NCBI GenBank assembly: GCA_030442055.1
Contig: JAUJEB010000005.1
Location: 124,001-188,000, forward strand
Length of the DNA: 64,000 bases
Direction: 5' to 3'
Source of the DNA: Agaribacillus aureus
Lineage (GTDB): Bacteria; Bacteroidota; Bacteroidia; Cytophagales; Cyclobacteriaceae
The notes below the pieces were generated by a model that saw only the letters and a program-made list of their open reading frames with translations, made no database searches and was not told where the DNA came from. Both the position numbers and the translations under genes were made by a program. Shown piece by piece: positions 35,225 to 44,374 of this stretch (position 1 is the first letter of the stretch; each line of letters begins with the position of its first letter).

Positions 35225-35599
35225 TTATGCTCCTGCCTGAGTGATCCACCAGGTATTTCCGAATGGATCCCTGACGCCACCACTACGACCATAGTCGTGA
35301 TTTTCCAAATCCGCCACCACCTCAGCCCCGTTTTTCAGCGCCTGCTGGAAGGTTTCGTCGGCATTGGCCACATAAATAAATAACCCGGCATTTTCGACCG
35401 GCCACGGCTTGCGACTTTCGCTGAACATAATAGTACTGTCGCCAATCATAAATTGTGCGTTTACAATAACACCGTTTTCAGCTTTGTTAATTGACAGCTC
35501 ATTGGCATTAAATACCTGCTTGATAAAATCTAAAAATTTATCCGCTCCTTTAACAATCAGATAAGGCATTATAACCTGGTGATCCTTGGGTATGTTCAT
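35225..35599 (-). CDS. VOC (glyoxalase/PhnB-like) domain protein
   Basis: This 124-aa protein consists of a single VOC fold. It shows MPYLIVKGADKFLDFIKQVF near the start, then DSTIMFSESRKPW, and ends in DYGRSGGVRDPFGNTWWIT, the PhnB-like DPFGNxWxI signature. Members bind metals and varied substrates, and many are unassigned. It sits beside an AraC-type regulator on the same strand and belongs to a region rich in VOC, SRPBCC and YCII genes. Confidence 0.85.
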   Translation of the reverse strand: MNIPKDHQVIMPYLIVKGADKFLDFIKQVFNANELSINKAENGVIVNAQFMIGDSTIMFSESRKPWPVENAGLFIYVANADETFQQALKNGAEVVADLENHDYGRSGGVRDPFGNTWWITQAGA

Positions 35600-35678
35600 A
35601 GTGATATTATTTGTTTAAAGCAAAGGTATTTCCCGGCCTAAGCTTAAAATTGGAAAAACACGACATTTTAAGATTTTG

Positions 35679-36485
35679 TCAGACATCTCTGTATTCGGTG
35701 CCCTCCGCCTTTCCGGAAAAGTAGGTGCCGGGATGATAACCCGAAAATTCCTTAAAGTCATGAATGAAATGCGACTGATCATAATAGCCGCAGGCCAGAC
35801 CAATCTCGGTTAAGGACAAATCTTTACGACCATATTGCTGACAAGCGGCTTGAAACCGTATAATTCTGGCATACAGCTTGGGACTAAATCCGGAGAAAAG
35901 CTTAAAATTTCGCTCAAATTGTCGCATGGATAAACAATACTGCTGAGCCAGATCAGTCACTTTTACATTTCCCTGCCGATGGATCAAATATTGAATGGCA
36001 TTGGTAGCCGGAGGGAGGAAATGATCCCGGGCATTCAGCTTTTTATCCAGGAAGGAAATAATCAGGGTCATTCTTGCCGGGTTATTTTCAGCCAGCATCA
36101 TCTTTTCTGTTAGCTCAATTCCTTCCCCACCCCATAAAGTTGTCAGGTCGGGCATTTCATCACTCAACACGCTTGATGGCATCGCACATAATTGGTTAAG
36201 TGCATATGGGTATAGATAAACGCCAAAGATGCCAAAGTTCTGATGGGTGATAAATCTTCTCATCCGTCTGGTTTGGCTGTGAATTAATCCATACGATTGA
36301 TCAAAACTCCCATGTGGTGTGAGCTCCACAAACCTGCCTCGGTAATGAAATATCAGCTCGGCACAACCATCGGCCATTGCCCGGTAGATAAAAGGCTTAT
36401 CACGGGAAGCTTCGCTTTCCATTACCCAAAAAAACCTTACAAATCTGGCCAGCGAAGGTGGCGGTGGCACTACTTCATATTTCAT
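35679..36485 (-). CDS. AraC family transcriptional regulator
   Basis: This 268-aa regulator has an N-terminal effector-binding domain (ADGCAELIFHYRGRF near 40-54 is typical of the DUF6597-type). The C-terminal AraC HTH pair follows at about 155-262, with LAQQYCLSMRQFERNFKLF and LACGYYDQSHFIHDFKEFSG. A short operon with the VOC gene 79 nt downstream is possible. Its inducer is unknown. Confidence 0.92.
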   Translation of the reverse strand: MKYEVVPPPPSLARFVRFFWVMESEASRDKPFIYRAMADGCAELIFHYRGRFVELTPHGSFDQSYGLIHSQTRRMRRFITHQNFGIFGVYLYPYALNQLCAMPSSVLSDEMPDLTTLWGGEGIELTEKMMLAENNPARMTLIISFLDKKLNARDHFLPPATNAIQYLIHRQGNVKVTDLAQQYCLSMRQFERNFKLFSGFSPKLYARIIRFQAACQQYGRKDLSLTEIGLACGYYDQSHFIHDFKEFSGYHPGTYFSGKAEGTEYRDV

Positions 36486-36641
36486 ACCAGTTATAGGAAT
36501 AAGCGTTGTGTTTCATGACATGTTAGTGTTAATGGATGGCGTTGCCGCCAATGAAAAGATCTGCAGACACCTTCCTGTTTTTGGCTTGGCCTCCAGACCA
36601 TATTTGTCTTATTTGCCGCTTGAATATGTCAGATTTACCAC

Positions 36642-36672
36642 TTGAAACCAGTTAATTTCCGCACTAACTTTG
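36642..36672 (+). promoter_or_regulatory. Bacteroidota-type promoter of the monooxygenase-like gene
   Basis: TTG at 36642-36644 and TAACTTTG at 36665-36672 are 20 nt apart. This matches the phylum's -33 TTG and -7 TAnnTTTG pattern. The ATG at 36712 lies 40 nt downstream, which leaves a short leader. It is the best promoter match in the window. Confidence 0.65.
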
Positions 36673-36711
36673 TTGAAATTAATTAAAACTAAAATCACTA
36701 AAAAACGATTC

Positions 36712-37023
36712 ATGAAAAAATTCATTGTTATAACGCGAACCTTTTTTGATGCCGACGTAAAAGATAAAGTCTTTGAAATTTCAAAAAATTCAATGCCTAT
36801 TTTTAAAAAACAGCCGGGCTTGATATCCATTCGAATGCACGTGGAAAATGAGCAATTACAGACCCTGACCTATTTTGAATGGGAAAGTAAGGAAGCCCAC
36901 GAGGCCTGTATGCAAAGTCCTGATTTTGCAGATTGGGGAGCGGCCTGGGAAGGGTTGGTGGCTTCCGGTAAAATAAAATGGGAACTGAATACCTACGAAA
37001 TTCTGGATGAATTCATAGCTTAG
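36712..37023 (+). CDS. antibiotic biosynthesis monooxygenase (ABM) domain protein
   Basis: This 103-aa protein (ATG at 36712) has a dimeric ABM ferredoxin-like fold: FIVITRTFFDADVKDKVFE, then GLISIRMHVENEQLQTLTY and FEWESKEAHEACMQSPDFA. ABM proteins act as small monooxygenases or heme/quinone-binding stress proteins. The catalytic role here is not known. A start 14 codons earlier (36670) would place the start inside the promoter element, so it was rejected. Confidence 0.82.
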   Translation: MKKFIVITRTFFDADVKDKVFEISKNSMPIFKKQPGLISIRMHVENEQLQTLTYFEWESKEAHEACMQSPDFADWGAAWEGLVASGKIKWELNTYEILDEFIA

Positions 37024-37055
37024 TGATGCAAGCGAAAACCCCTTAACCCAATGTA

Positions 37056-37943
37056 TTAATGCGTGTTGCTTCTAACCAATTCAGGAGCCAACTGACCTAA
37101 CCAGTCTTCCATTAATTTACACATTTCCAGGGGCTTTCCTTCATGAGGAAAATGTCCTTCGTTTTCAATGAGGCATAATTTTGAATGTGGCATCATGGCA
37201 TGGATACGGGCGGCAATTCCAAGTTGAGTGACCGGATCGTTTTCTCCATAAATCAGCAGACATGGCTTTTTGTTGATAGTAGTTTCAAAGCCATTTTTAA
37301 TGTGTTGCATGATCGATGCATTGTCTTTTAAACTGTGTAGCATTTTTGTGATGCGACGCCTGTGCGGCCTGCTGGCAAAAAGTTGAAGGTACTGGCGCCA
37401 TTCAGCTTTGGTCAGTTTCCGGCTTTTGACGCCAAAGCGGAAGGTGAGTCGCACCAAAAGATTGGTATAGGCATTAAGTTCAGAAAAAATGCCGCTGCCG
37501 ACGATTTTCAACATCCGGTCAATTTTTCGATATTCATAGACAGGGAAGATAATAGTATCGGTAAGTATCAGGCCCTGCACCATTTCAGGTTGATCAACGG
37601 CAACCTTAAAGGCGGACGGACCTCCTGTGTCATGTCCAAGCAAAATAACGTTTTCCAAATGCAATGCCTGAATAAACGACGCCAGCACCTGGCTTTGGGA
37701 GGCGATGTCATAGCGGTAATCAGCGTGTGGTTCTGACAAACCGAACCCCGGATAATCAAGCGCGATACACCGGAATTTTTGGGATAGTCTTTTTATAAAC
37801 TCCCGGTACATAAAAGAAGACCCCAATGCAGCATGGCTGAAAAGGATGACCTGCCCCACACCTTCATCTATATAGTGAATCCTGTGGTTTTTAATCGTAA
37901 TCCGTTGACTTTTAAAGGGGTACAAATTTTGATCGTATTTCAT
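37056..37943 (-). CDS. alpha/beta fold hydrolase
   Basis: This protein is 295 aa from the ATG at 37943. It shows IDEGVGQVILFSHAALGSSF (oxyanion strand), the nucleophile segment LLGHDTGGPSAF, DPVTQLGIAARIHAMMP, and the catalytic His in IENEGHFPHEGKP. The Asp in place of Ser at the nucleophile position (GHDTGG) is the haloalkane dehalogenase/epoxide-hydrolase form, so it may be a dehalogenase- or epoxide-hydrolase-like enzyme. It has no signal peptide, so it is cytoplasmic. Eight more N-terminal codons are possible (37967). Confidence 0.85.
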   Translation of the reverse strand: MKYDQNLYPFKSQRITIKNHRIHYIDEGVGQVILFSHAALGSSFMYREFIKRLSQKFRCIALDYPGFGLSEPHADYRYDIASQSQVLASFIQALHLENVILLGHDTGGPSAFKVAVDQPEMVQGLILTDTIIFPVYEYRKIDRMLKIVGSGIFSELNAYTNLLVRLTFRFGVKSRKLTKAEWRQYLQLFASRPHRRRITKMLHSLKDNASIMQHIKNGFETTINKKPCLLIYGENDPVTQLGIAARIHAMMPHSKLCLIENEGHFPHEGKPLEMCKLMEDWLGQLAPELVRSNTH

Positions 37944-38165
37944 GATAACACTTTTAGTTTTCACCAAAGGAAATCAAATAACCCGTAAAAAAACTTGCCA
38001 TATGACAAGAAAGCAGTCCTGGTTACAGCTGGGCTTTCAGCGTAAGCGATAATTTTTTGCGAAAAGCTTGAAGTCATAAAATTTGTTCGCCGGGTACTGT
38101 CTCATTTTTCATGTTCCGGTTGTCGTGTTTACAAAATCATTTTTATCATTATAAATTTTAGAATA

Positions 38166-38597
38166 ATGGATATTGTGCATAACGTTAAGATTTCTACAAC
38201 ACCGGCAACCTTGTATGAATTATTTACAACGGAATCCGGCATGAACAAATGGTGGTCAATGGATTGTGACATTGCCCGTGAACCAGGTGGGGTGTCCAAG
38301 GTGAGATTTACCAAAGATGAAAACAAAATCGAAATGTGCTTTCGCCTGGATACACTGGAGCCGGGTGAAAAAATGGTGTGGACCTGCGTCGAGAATCCAA
38401 ACCCGGCCTGGATTGACACCGTGCTTCATTTCTCTGTAAAACCGGCTGGTGAACAATCGGACTTTACATTTAAACACACAAATTGGGATGCAAAATGGCA
38501 GGGACAAATACCTTATGAGCAAACCAAGCATGGATGGGAACACTTTATGAATAGTCTGAAAAATTATTGTGAAAAAGGGATAGGAGAACCGTGGTAG
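38166..38597 (+). CDS. SRPBCC/AHSA1 domain protein
   Basis: This 143-aa START-like protein fits the AHSA1 pattern: VKISTTPATLYELFTTESG (strand 1 and helix), then MNKWWSMDCDI, and the C-terminal helix WEHFMNSLKNYCEKG. It forms a hydrophobic pocket for an unknown small ligand or a protein partner. In other genomes AHSA1 genes recur near YCII/ECF42 modules, and here one lies 50 nt away, convergent. Confidence 0.87.
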   Translation: MDIVHNVKISTTPATLYELFTTESGMNKWWSMDCDIAREPGGVSKVRFTKDENKIEMCFRLDTLEPGEKMVWTCVENPNPAWIDTVLHFSVKPAGEQSDFTFKHTNWDAKWQGQIPYEQTKHGWEHFMNSLKNYCEKGIGEPW

Positions 38598-38646
38598 AAA
38601 AAGTATCACAGTGAGTGGGTGTGGGCGTTGCCTTCACCCTTCCCGT

Positions 38647-39945
38647 TTACTCAGACCGATTTGAGAATGCACCTCCGGGGTTGATCGGATCACCACACAA
38701 TTTTAACTTCGATTTAATAAAAGCAATTTCCTGTGGCGACCTTGTGAGCTTAAGCGCTTCCTGAAAAAAGTCCCTGGCTTTGGTGTGGTGACCCGACTTT
38801 AAAGATAAAATTCCCCTGGTCATTGGTAACAGGTAATAGTCTTTTAGCTGTTGGTTGCCTGAAATCTTTTCAAGTGCCCGGAGGGATGACTCAATGCTTT
38901 CCGTTTGACTTTTAATAATGGCGAGATTTAAAAGCACAATAGGATTTTGCTTGAGCTGGTAAAGCTTTTCATACTGGTGATAAATACTATTCCAGTCGGT
39001 ATCTGCAAAACTTTTTGACAGGCAATGTTCTGCCGCAATGCCGGCCTCCAGGTGGTATTCCGTAAGTTGCTTGCCTACGGAGGCTTTTGTAAGATAATGC
39101 ATGCCGTTTGAAATCAATTCCTTATTCCAAAGCGATCTGTCCTGGTCTTCAAATATGATGATAGCGCCAAGATGATCCGTTCGGGCTTCAAATCTGGCAG
39201 CGTGGAGACACATCAGCGCGAGCAAGGCGGACAATTTAGGCTGGTCCTGAAAATATTGCACCAGTAGCTGCGTGAGTCTTATGGCTTCCAGGCACAAATC
39301 TTTACTGATAACAGCACGTCGGTGAGAAGAATTGTATCCCTCGTTAAACAATAAGTATAAAGCCAGACAGACGGAATTTAAGCGTTTTTCCAGATCCTTT
39401 CCAGAAGGCACCTCAAAGGAGATTTCCAGTGCACGGATTTTTTGTTTGGCCCGGTATAATCGTTTATTGATGGTGGTTTCCCTGGTTAGCAACGCTTTGC
39501 TTATTTCGGAGATTCCAAAACCACACAAGGTTTTCAAGGTAAGGGCCATTTGGGAGGCCACCGGCAACTGGGGGTGGCAGCAAGTAAAAATCATCCTCAG
39601 CTGACTGTCTTTTATCTCTTCACTTAAAAAGACTTCTTCAATATGGTTGCTGCCTTCTACGTGTTTTAAAACGTTGGCAAGATGATTTTTGGATGATTTT
39701 GTGCGTTTTAATTCGTTGAGCACCTTTCTTTTAGCGACTTGCGTGATCCAGGCAGCTGGATTTTCCGGAATGTTGCCATTGCTCCAGTGATGCAATGCGG
39801 TGATAAGGGTGTCCTGTACAATATCTTCTGCCAGATCAATGTGAATGGTGCCAAATATCCTGGTAAGTGTTGCTACTAACTTACCAGCTTCATTTCTGAA
39901 GAGGTGGTCGACCAGTTGATTTGTTGAAGAGTCGGGCGCCTCCAA
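38647..39945 (-). CDS. ECF42-type RNA polymerase sigma factor with helical C-terminal extension
   Basis: This 432-aa sigma factor has the sigma-2 region at about 8-80 (LVATLTRIFGTIHIDLAEDI, then VQDTLITALHHW) and sigma-4 at about 120-185 (LRMIFTCCHPQLPVASQMAL, then ISKALLTRETTINKRLYRAK). A ~230-residue helical extension follows (LYLLFNEGYNSSH is near its start). This matches the ECF42 group, whose members have no anti-sigma factor and rely on the extension. The gene follows a YCII gene by 8 nt, the usual ECF42 partner. The start is TTG (39943-39945). It is paralogous to 59156-60418. Confidence 0.9.
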   Translation of the reverse strand: MEAPDSSTNQLVDHLFRNEAGKLVATLTRIFGTIHIDLAEDIVQDTLITALHHWSNGNIPENPAAWITQVAKRKVLNELKRTKSSKNHLANVLKHVEGSNHIEEVFLSEEIKDSQLRMIFTCCHPQLPVASQMALTLKTLCGFGISEISKALLTRETTINKRLYRAKQKIRALEISFEVPSGKDLEKRLNSVCLALYLLFNEGYNSSHRRAVISKDLCLEAIRLTQLLVQYFQDQPKLSALLALMCLHAARFEARTDHLGAIIIFEDQDRSLWNKELISNGMHYLTKASVGKQLTEYHLEAGIAAEHCLSKSFADTDWNSIYHQYEKLYQLKQNPIVLLNLAIIKSQTESIESSLRALEKISGNQQLKDYYLLPMTRGILSLKSGHHTKARDFFQEALKLTRSPQEIAFIKSKLKLCGDPINPGGAFSNRSE

Positions 39946-39953
39946 AACGATGG

Positions 39954-40289
39954 TTAATGCATTAAGGGTTGAACCAGGGGCCTTACCTCAATAGTGTATA
40001 ATCCAAGATATGGAGAACTTAAAGCAATATTGTTGGCCTCTGCCTGATCTTCAGCTCTGATCAGAAAATAACCGGCGATAATCTCCTTGGGTTCCAGGAA
40101 GGGGCCGTCTGTTACAATGCTGTCTTTATTTTCCAGCAATGCACCGTGATTTTCAAGGCGTTGCCCCGTCACATACTGATCACCAAGATCCGCGACCCAT
40201 TGTTTGTATTGTTGTAGCAGTTTTTGCATTTCTTCCGGAGAAAGGGTTGCCAGGCCATTGCCTTTTAATATCATTAAAAATTCTTTCAT
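39954..40289 (-). CDS. YCII family (DGPF) protein
   Basis: This 111-aa protein carries the DGPF signature in TDGPFLEPKEIIAGYFLIRA and ends in a ferredoxin-like strand. YCII/DGPF proteins are the hallmark neighbours of ECF42 sigma factors and are probably their targets or signal partners; their chemistry is unproven. It is read first and followed at once by the sigma gene, so they form one operon. It is paralogous to 58831-59172. Confidence 0.92.
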   Translation of the reverse strand: MKEFLMILKGNGLATLSPEEMQKLLQQYKQWVADLGDQYVTGQRLENHGALLENKDSIVTDGPFLEPKEIIAGYFLIRAEDQAEANNIALSSPYLGLYTIEVRPLVQPLMH

Positions 40290-40519
40290 AATTTCACTCT
40301 TTATAGATACGAAAAGTCAAAATTGGAAAATAGGACAGTTGATGCCTGGTTTTTTCAGCGTTACATTAAAATTAATGCTAATTACGATTTTTAAAATGCA
40401 AGGCAAGGATTTTTCTTGTCTACCGGGTCAAATACATACACCAAGGGATTGATATTTAGCAAGTATCGGATTTTATGAGCGACTATTGTGATAGACTTTT
40501 GCATCAAAAAATTTAAAAG

Positions 40520-41275
40520 ATGCAAAAACTTAAAAACAAAGTAGCGCTTATTACCGGTGCTACAAGTGGTATTGGCAAAGCGACGGCCATTGATTTCATT
40601 AAAAACGGGGCGAGTGTCATCGTGACCGGGCGTTTCCAGGAGAGTATTGACAAAACAGTCGTTGAGCTTGGTGAACAGGCCAGTGGTATTGTTTCCGATG
40701 CCGGAAAAATGAATGATCTGAAACAGCTTGGAGATAAAGTAAAGGCCATATCTCCACAGATTGATGTTTTATTCGTCAATGCCGGCTATGGAAAATACGC
40801 GCCGATCGAGCACATTGACGAGCGGCATTATGATGAACAATTCAGTGTCTTGGTAAAAGGAGCACTGTTTAGTGTACAACAAATTGTGCCTTTAATGAAG
40901 CCGGGCGGTTCTATCATCCTTAACACCTCTATCGTTACGGAGATCGGGATGAAAAACTCTGTGGTTTATTCGGCGGCGAAGGCGGCTGTTCAGTCATTCG
41001 CGAAAACATTTGCCTCCGAAATGGCGCCAAAGGAGATCCGGGTAAATGCCATTAGCCCGGGACCAATTGAGACAAATTATTTCAACCGGTCTAACCTGAC
41101 AGAAGCAGAGATTGAGGGGGTGGCCGACTTTGTTTTGCCACAGGTGCCTTTGGGACGATTCGGACAGCCTTCTGAAATTGCGAAAGTGGCTACCTTTCTT
41201 GCTTCGGAGGATGCCTCCTTTTTACACGGAGCGGAAATATTTGTAAATGGAGGGTTTCCAAACATTAAAGTTTGA
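40520..41275 (+). CDS. short-chain dehydrogenase/reductase
   Basis: This 251-aa NAD(P)-dependent oxidoreductase has the Rossmann motif TGATSGIGKA (12-21), NAG (87-89), a catalytic Ser near 137, and Y150-x3-K154 in VVYSAAKAAVQSF. The C-terminal PLGRFGQPSEIAKVATFLAS and LHGAEIFVNGGF complete a classical SDR. The substrate is unknown. A strong terminator follows at 41302. Confidence 0.93.
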   Translation: MQKLKNKVALITGATSGIGKATAIDFIKNGASVIVTGRFQESIDKTVVELGEQASGIVSDAGKMNDLKQLGDKVKAISPQIDVLFVNAGYGKYAPIEHIDERHYDEQFSVLVKGALFSVQQIVPLMKPGGSIILNTSIVTEIGMKNSVVYSAAKAAVQSFAKTFASEMAPKEIRVNAISPGPIETNYFNRSNLTEAEIEGVADFVLPQVPLGRFGQPSEIAKVATFLASEDASFLHGAEIFVNGGFPNIKV

Positions 41276-41301
41276 CACCGGTCCTTATTATTTTGATGCG
41301 T

Positions 41302-41334
41302 TCCCTCCTGCCTGACCAGGCGGAGGGATTTTTT
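41302..41334 (+). terminator. intrinsic terminator after the SDR gene
   Basis: TCCCTCC-TGCCTG and CAGGC-GGAGGGA form a GC-rich stem with one bulged base and an AC loop, followed by six T. It starts 26 nt past the stop codon. Confidence 0.9.
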
Positions 41335-41503
41335 CAATTCAAATTTTTTATGACCCTGACAATAACTTTGTAACTTACCGGAATAATCTGTCGGAAAACA
41401 GCTGTCACGAAAGGTAGGTTGATGCAAAATAAAACTTTTGATAAAGTTTTAGACCAACACCTTTAGGGCTACCGTTTTTCCGGCAAACAGCCCGGTTTCA
41501 AAG

Positions 41504-42463
41504 ATGTCAGACAACATTACCTTTATTAACGATACGTTTATTGAATCAAACACCGACTTTGGTGAGATCATAGGCCTCCTTAAAAATGCCATGGCATCTT
41601 CCTTGATTGAGGTGCCGTTGCGTCACCATCATGAACTGACTAACCCTGAGGAACAGGAAAAATCCACCCTCCTGTTAATGCCGGCATGGAATCCCGGGAA
41701 AGATGCCGGTGTCAAACTCGTCACCGTCAGCCCAAACAACAGCCGATACAATTTACCCTCCATACAAGGGGTTTATATATACTTTGATATGCGGCAGGGT
41801 GGGATTAAGGCCATCCTGGCGGCCAGCGCTTTGACAGCCAAAAGAACGGCGGCGGCTTCAGCTTTGGCCTCGAGCTACCTGACGGTAAAAGATGCTTCCT
41901 CCTTGCTGATGATCGGTACTGGCAAGCTGTCCCCCAACCTGATCCTGGCGCATGCGGCCGTGCGACCGATTAAGCAGGTGTTTGTCTGGGGTCGAAGTAT
42001 GGACAAAGCCGTCAAAATTCAGGAACAACTAAAAGGGCAACCCTTTACTGTGGAGATAGTTTCGACCATTGAAGAAAAAATTGACGAAGTTGATATTATT
42101 TCTTGTGCAACGTTATCCAAAACCCCATTGATACCAGGTAAGCGCCTCAGGCGGGGACAACATCTTGATCTGGTGGGCGCCTACAAAACAGATATGCGGG
42201 AAACGGACGATGACGCTATCGTGAAGTCAACCTTGTTTGTAGATAGCTACCAGGGAGCGCTCCAGGAGGCAGGTGAACTGGTAATCCCGCTAAAAAAAGG
42301 GTTGATTACGGAAAACGACATAAAGGCAGACCTGTTCGACCTGTGTGCCGGGAATAAACCCGGAAGAAATTCTGCGGAACAAATCACATTATTCAAATCT
42401 GTCGGGCATGCTATTGAAGACCTTGTGGCTGCTGGCTACTATTATGAAAAGTTTAAAAGGTAA
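41504..42463 (+). CDS. ornithine cyclodeaminase-family ketimine reductase (likely pyrroline-2-carboxylate reductase)
   Basis: This 319-aa protein of the ornithine cyclodeaminase/mu-crystallin family has an N-terminal substrate domain (EVPLRHHHELTNPEEQ) and a Rossmann domain (LLMIGTGKLSPNLILAHAAV, then QVFVWGRSMDKAVKI). The following gene is a trans-3-hydroxyproline dehydratase, whose product is delta-1-pyrroline-2-carboxylate. The usual partner enzyme reduces that to L-proline with NAD(P)H, and this is the most likely role here. The ATG of the next gene follows the stop directly. Confidence 0.87.
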   Translation: MSDNITFINDTFIESNTDFGEIIGLLKNAMASSLIEVPLRHHHELTNPEEQEKSTLLLMPAWNPGKDAGVKLVTVSPNNSRYNLPSIQGVYIYFDMRQGGIKAILAASALTAKRTAAASALASSYLTVKDASSLLMIGTGKLSPNLILAHAAVRPIKQVFVWGRSMDKAVKIQEQLKGQPFTVEIVSTIEEKIDEVDIISCATLSKTPLIPGKRLRRGQHLDLVGAYKTDMRETDDDAIVKSTLFVDSYQGALQEAGELVIPLKKGLITENDIKADLFDLCAGNKPGRNSAEQITLFKSVGHAIEDLVAAGYYYEKFKR

Positions 42464-43522
42464 ATGAATACTTATCAAAAGATACAACAGGAAAAACATT
42501 TCGGGACACCGCCGGACTGGGTACAGATCAAAACCATCGATATGCATACCGGCGGAGAGCCACTGCGGGTAATTGTGGACGGATTTCCTGATATCAGTGG
42601 TGGCAACGTACTTGCTTCCAGGAGGTTTGTGAAGGAAAATTATGATTACTTACGGACGGCTCTGATGTTTGAGCCAAGAGGTCACGCCGATATGTATGGC
42701 TGTTTGCTGCTTCCTCCAAATGATGACTCCGGAGATTTTGGCATTCTCTTTATGCATAATGAAGGATACAGTACCATGTGCGGCCATGCCATCATTGCCA
42801 TATCGACGCTTGCTGTGGAAATGCAATGGATTGATGTACAGGAAGGAGATAACGTATTGAAGATCGACGCGCCCTGTGGGAGAATTACAGCGTATGCCCA
42901 GGTAAAACAAGGACAGGTTCAGGGAGTCCGCTTTCATTGTGTACCTTCTTTTGTGGTGGGACTAGATCGGCAGGTTAATGTTCCGGGACTTGGTACAGTG
43001 ACGTATGATCTGGCCTACGGAGGCGCTTTTTATGCTTATGTGGACATGCGTAAAAACCAGTTTAAATTTGACCTCACACCTGATAGCTACCAGGACATAA
43101 TTGGCACCGGCATGGATATCAAGAGGGCGGTAATGTCTGAGGGTGAGGGTATTATTCATCCATACGAGGAGGATCTCAGTTTTTTATACGGTACCATTTT
43201 TATTGGTGGTCCGCTGCAAGATTCGGCAGATAGCCGAAATGTTTGCGTATTTGCGGAAGGGGAAGTGGACCGTTGTCCTACCGGGTCTGGCGTTTCCGGG
43301 AGAATGGCCATTCACCATGCCAGAAATGAAATAGGTGAAGAGCCGATGCATATTGAAAGCATCACCGGTAGTGTATTTAAGGGTTCCGTCGTGGAGGAAG
43401 TACAATTTGGGCCGCATCGGGCAGTCATTCCCCAGGTGGAAGGCACTGCTCATATTACCGGGCAACATACCTTCATTATCGATCCCAAGGACCCCATGAA
43501 AAACGGGTTTATTTTGAGATAA
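42464..43522 (+). CDS. trans-L-3-hydroxyproline dehydratase (proline racemase superfamily)
   Basis: This 352-aa protein of the proline racemase superfamily has the first catalytic Cys at C106 (STMCGHAIIAI). The second site reads DRCPTGSGVSGR, with Thr273 where proline and 4-hydroxyproline epimerases have Cys. The Cys/Thr pair is the signature of trans-3-hydroxyproline dehydratase, which removes water to give pyrroline-2-carboxylate. It is co-transcribed with the upstream ketimine reductase with no gap. The start is ATG (42464-42466). Confidence 0.92.
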   Translation: MNTYQKIQQEKHFGTPPDWVQIKTIDMHTGGEPLRVIVDGFPDISGGNVLASRRFVKENYDYLRTALMFEPRGHADMYGCLLLPPNDDSGDFGILFMHNEGYSTMCGHAIIAISTLAVEMQWIDVQEGDNVLKIDAPCGRITAYAQVKQGQVQGVRFHCVPSFVVGLDRQVNVPGLGTVTYDLAYGGAFYAYVDMRKNQFKFDLTPDSYQDIIGTGMDIKRAVMSEGEGIIHPYEEDLSFLYGTIFIGGPLQDSADSRNVCVFAEGEVDRCPTGSGVSGRMAIHHARNEIGEEPMHIESITGSVFKGSVVEEVQFGPHRAVIPQVEGTAHITGQHTFIIDPKDPMKNGFILR

Positions 43523-43592
43523 TCCTCTCTAACGGCATCTTTTGAATTACCTGTTTTACTGATTTATCCGGCTGGGTTTTAGTGGAAAAGAA

Positions 43593-44150
43593 CTATTCAA
43601 TAATGATATTCAATGGTGACAGGAAATTTAAAGCGCCATGGGCCGAAAACATTGCTTTATCCATTTTATTTTTCCACGGATCAAAATAAAAACCACTGGC
43701 AGTTCTGAAATCCGCCTCGCTCAAATCACAGTTTTCAAATTGAGAATCTGTCAGGCTGCTGTTTTCAAATAAGGCGCCCTGAAGATTCGAACCCATAAAA
43801 TCACAGGTGTTGAGCTGACAGCCAATAAATTTTGTGTCTTTCAACATTAAGTCGGAGAAGTTGCAAAACGATAAGTTACTGTCCACAAAGCCAACCGATA
43901 ACAATATTTTACTGAGGCTTGAAAAATCAAGGCCAACCAATTTGCACTGGGAAAAGGTTACCTGCTGAAACTTGCTATTGGCAATGGTCACATTGCTCAA
44001 ATTGCAACCGACAAATTCACAGTTTTCAAATAAAGTATCCGTAAAATCACTATTGGAGAAATCACAATTACTAAAAGTGATCTCCTCGTAAGATTGATCT
44101 GTGTATTCGGTTGTTGAAGGCTGTAGGTTGTTAAATGGATTTTGATCCAC
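43593..44150 (-). CDS. pentapeptide repeat protein
   Basis: This 185-aa protein is mostly pentapeptide repeats of the A/C-D/N-L/F-x-x kind (FSNCDFSNSDFTDTLFENCE and FVGCNLSNVTIANSKFQQVT among others). They should fold as a right-handed quadrilateral beta-helix. It has no signal peptide, so it is probably cytoplasmic. Some relatives mimic DNA and protect gyrase, but no such role can be read from this sequence. The start is GTG (44148-44150). Confidence 0.9.
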   Translation of the reverse strand: MDQNPFNNLQPSTTEYTDQSYEEITFSNCDFSNSDFTDTLFENCEFVGCNLSNVTIANSKFQQVTFSQCKLVGLDFSSLSKILLSVGFVDSNLSFCNFSDLMLKDTKFIGCQLNTCDFMGSNLQGALFENSSLTDSQFENCDLSEADFRTASGFYFDPWKNKMDKAMFSAHGALNFLSPLNIIIE

Positions 44151-44374
44151 GCGGCTAAGAATAATTTCTGATTTTCACTTGATTTATACGACACCTGCAA
44201 TTTAAAGATCCTCCAAAAAAATCGTTGACATTTGACCACATTTTATTGTCTGGGTTTCATAAGCACACCAATTTTTTTGAAGGACAGATTTCCTTGTTCA
44301 GAAAAGCATCATATCACTTTAGCCGAATGCCCTGCCATCACCTGAAGGTCTTCCCTCGCCGTTGCGTAATTTGT

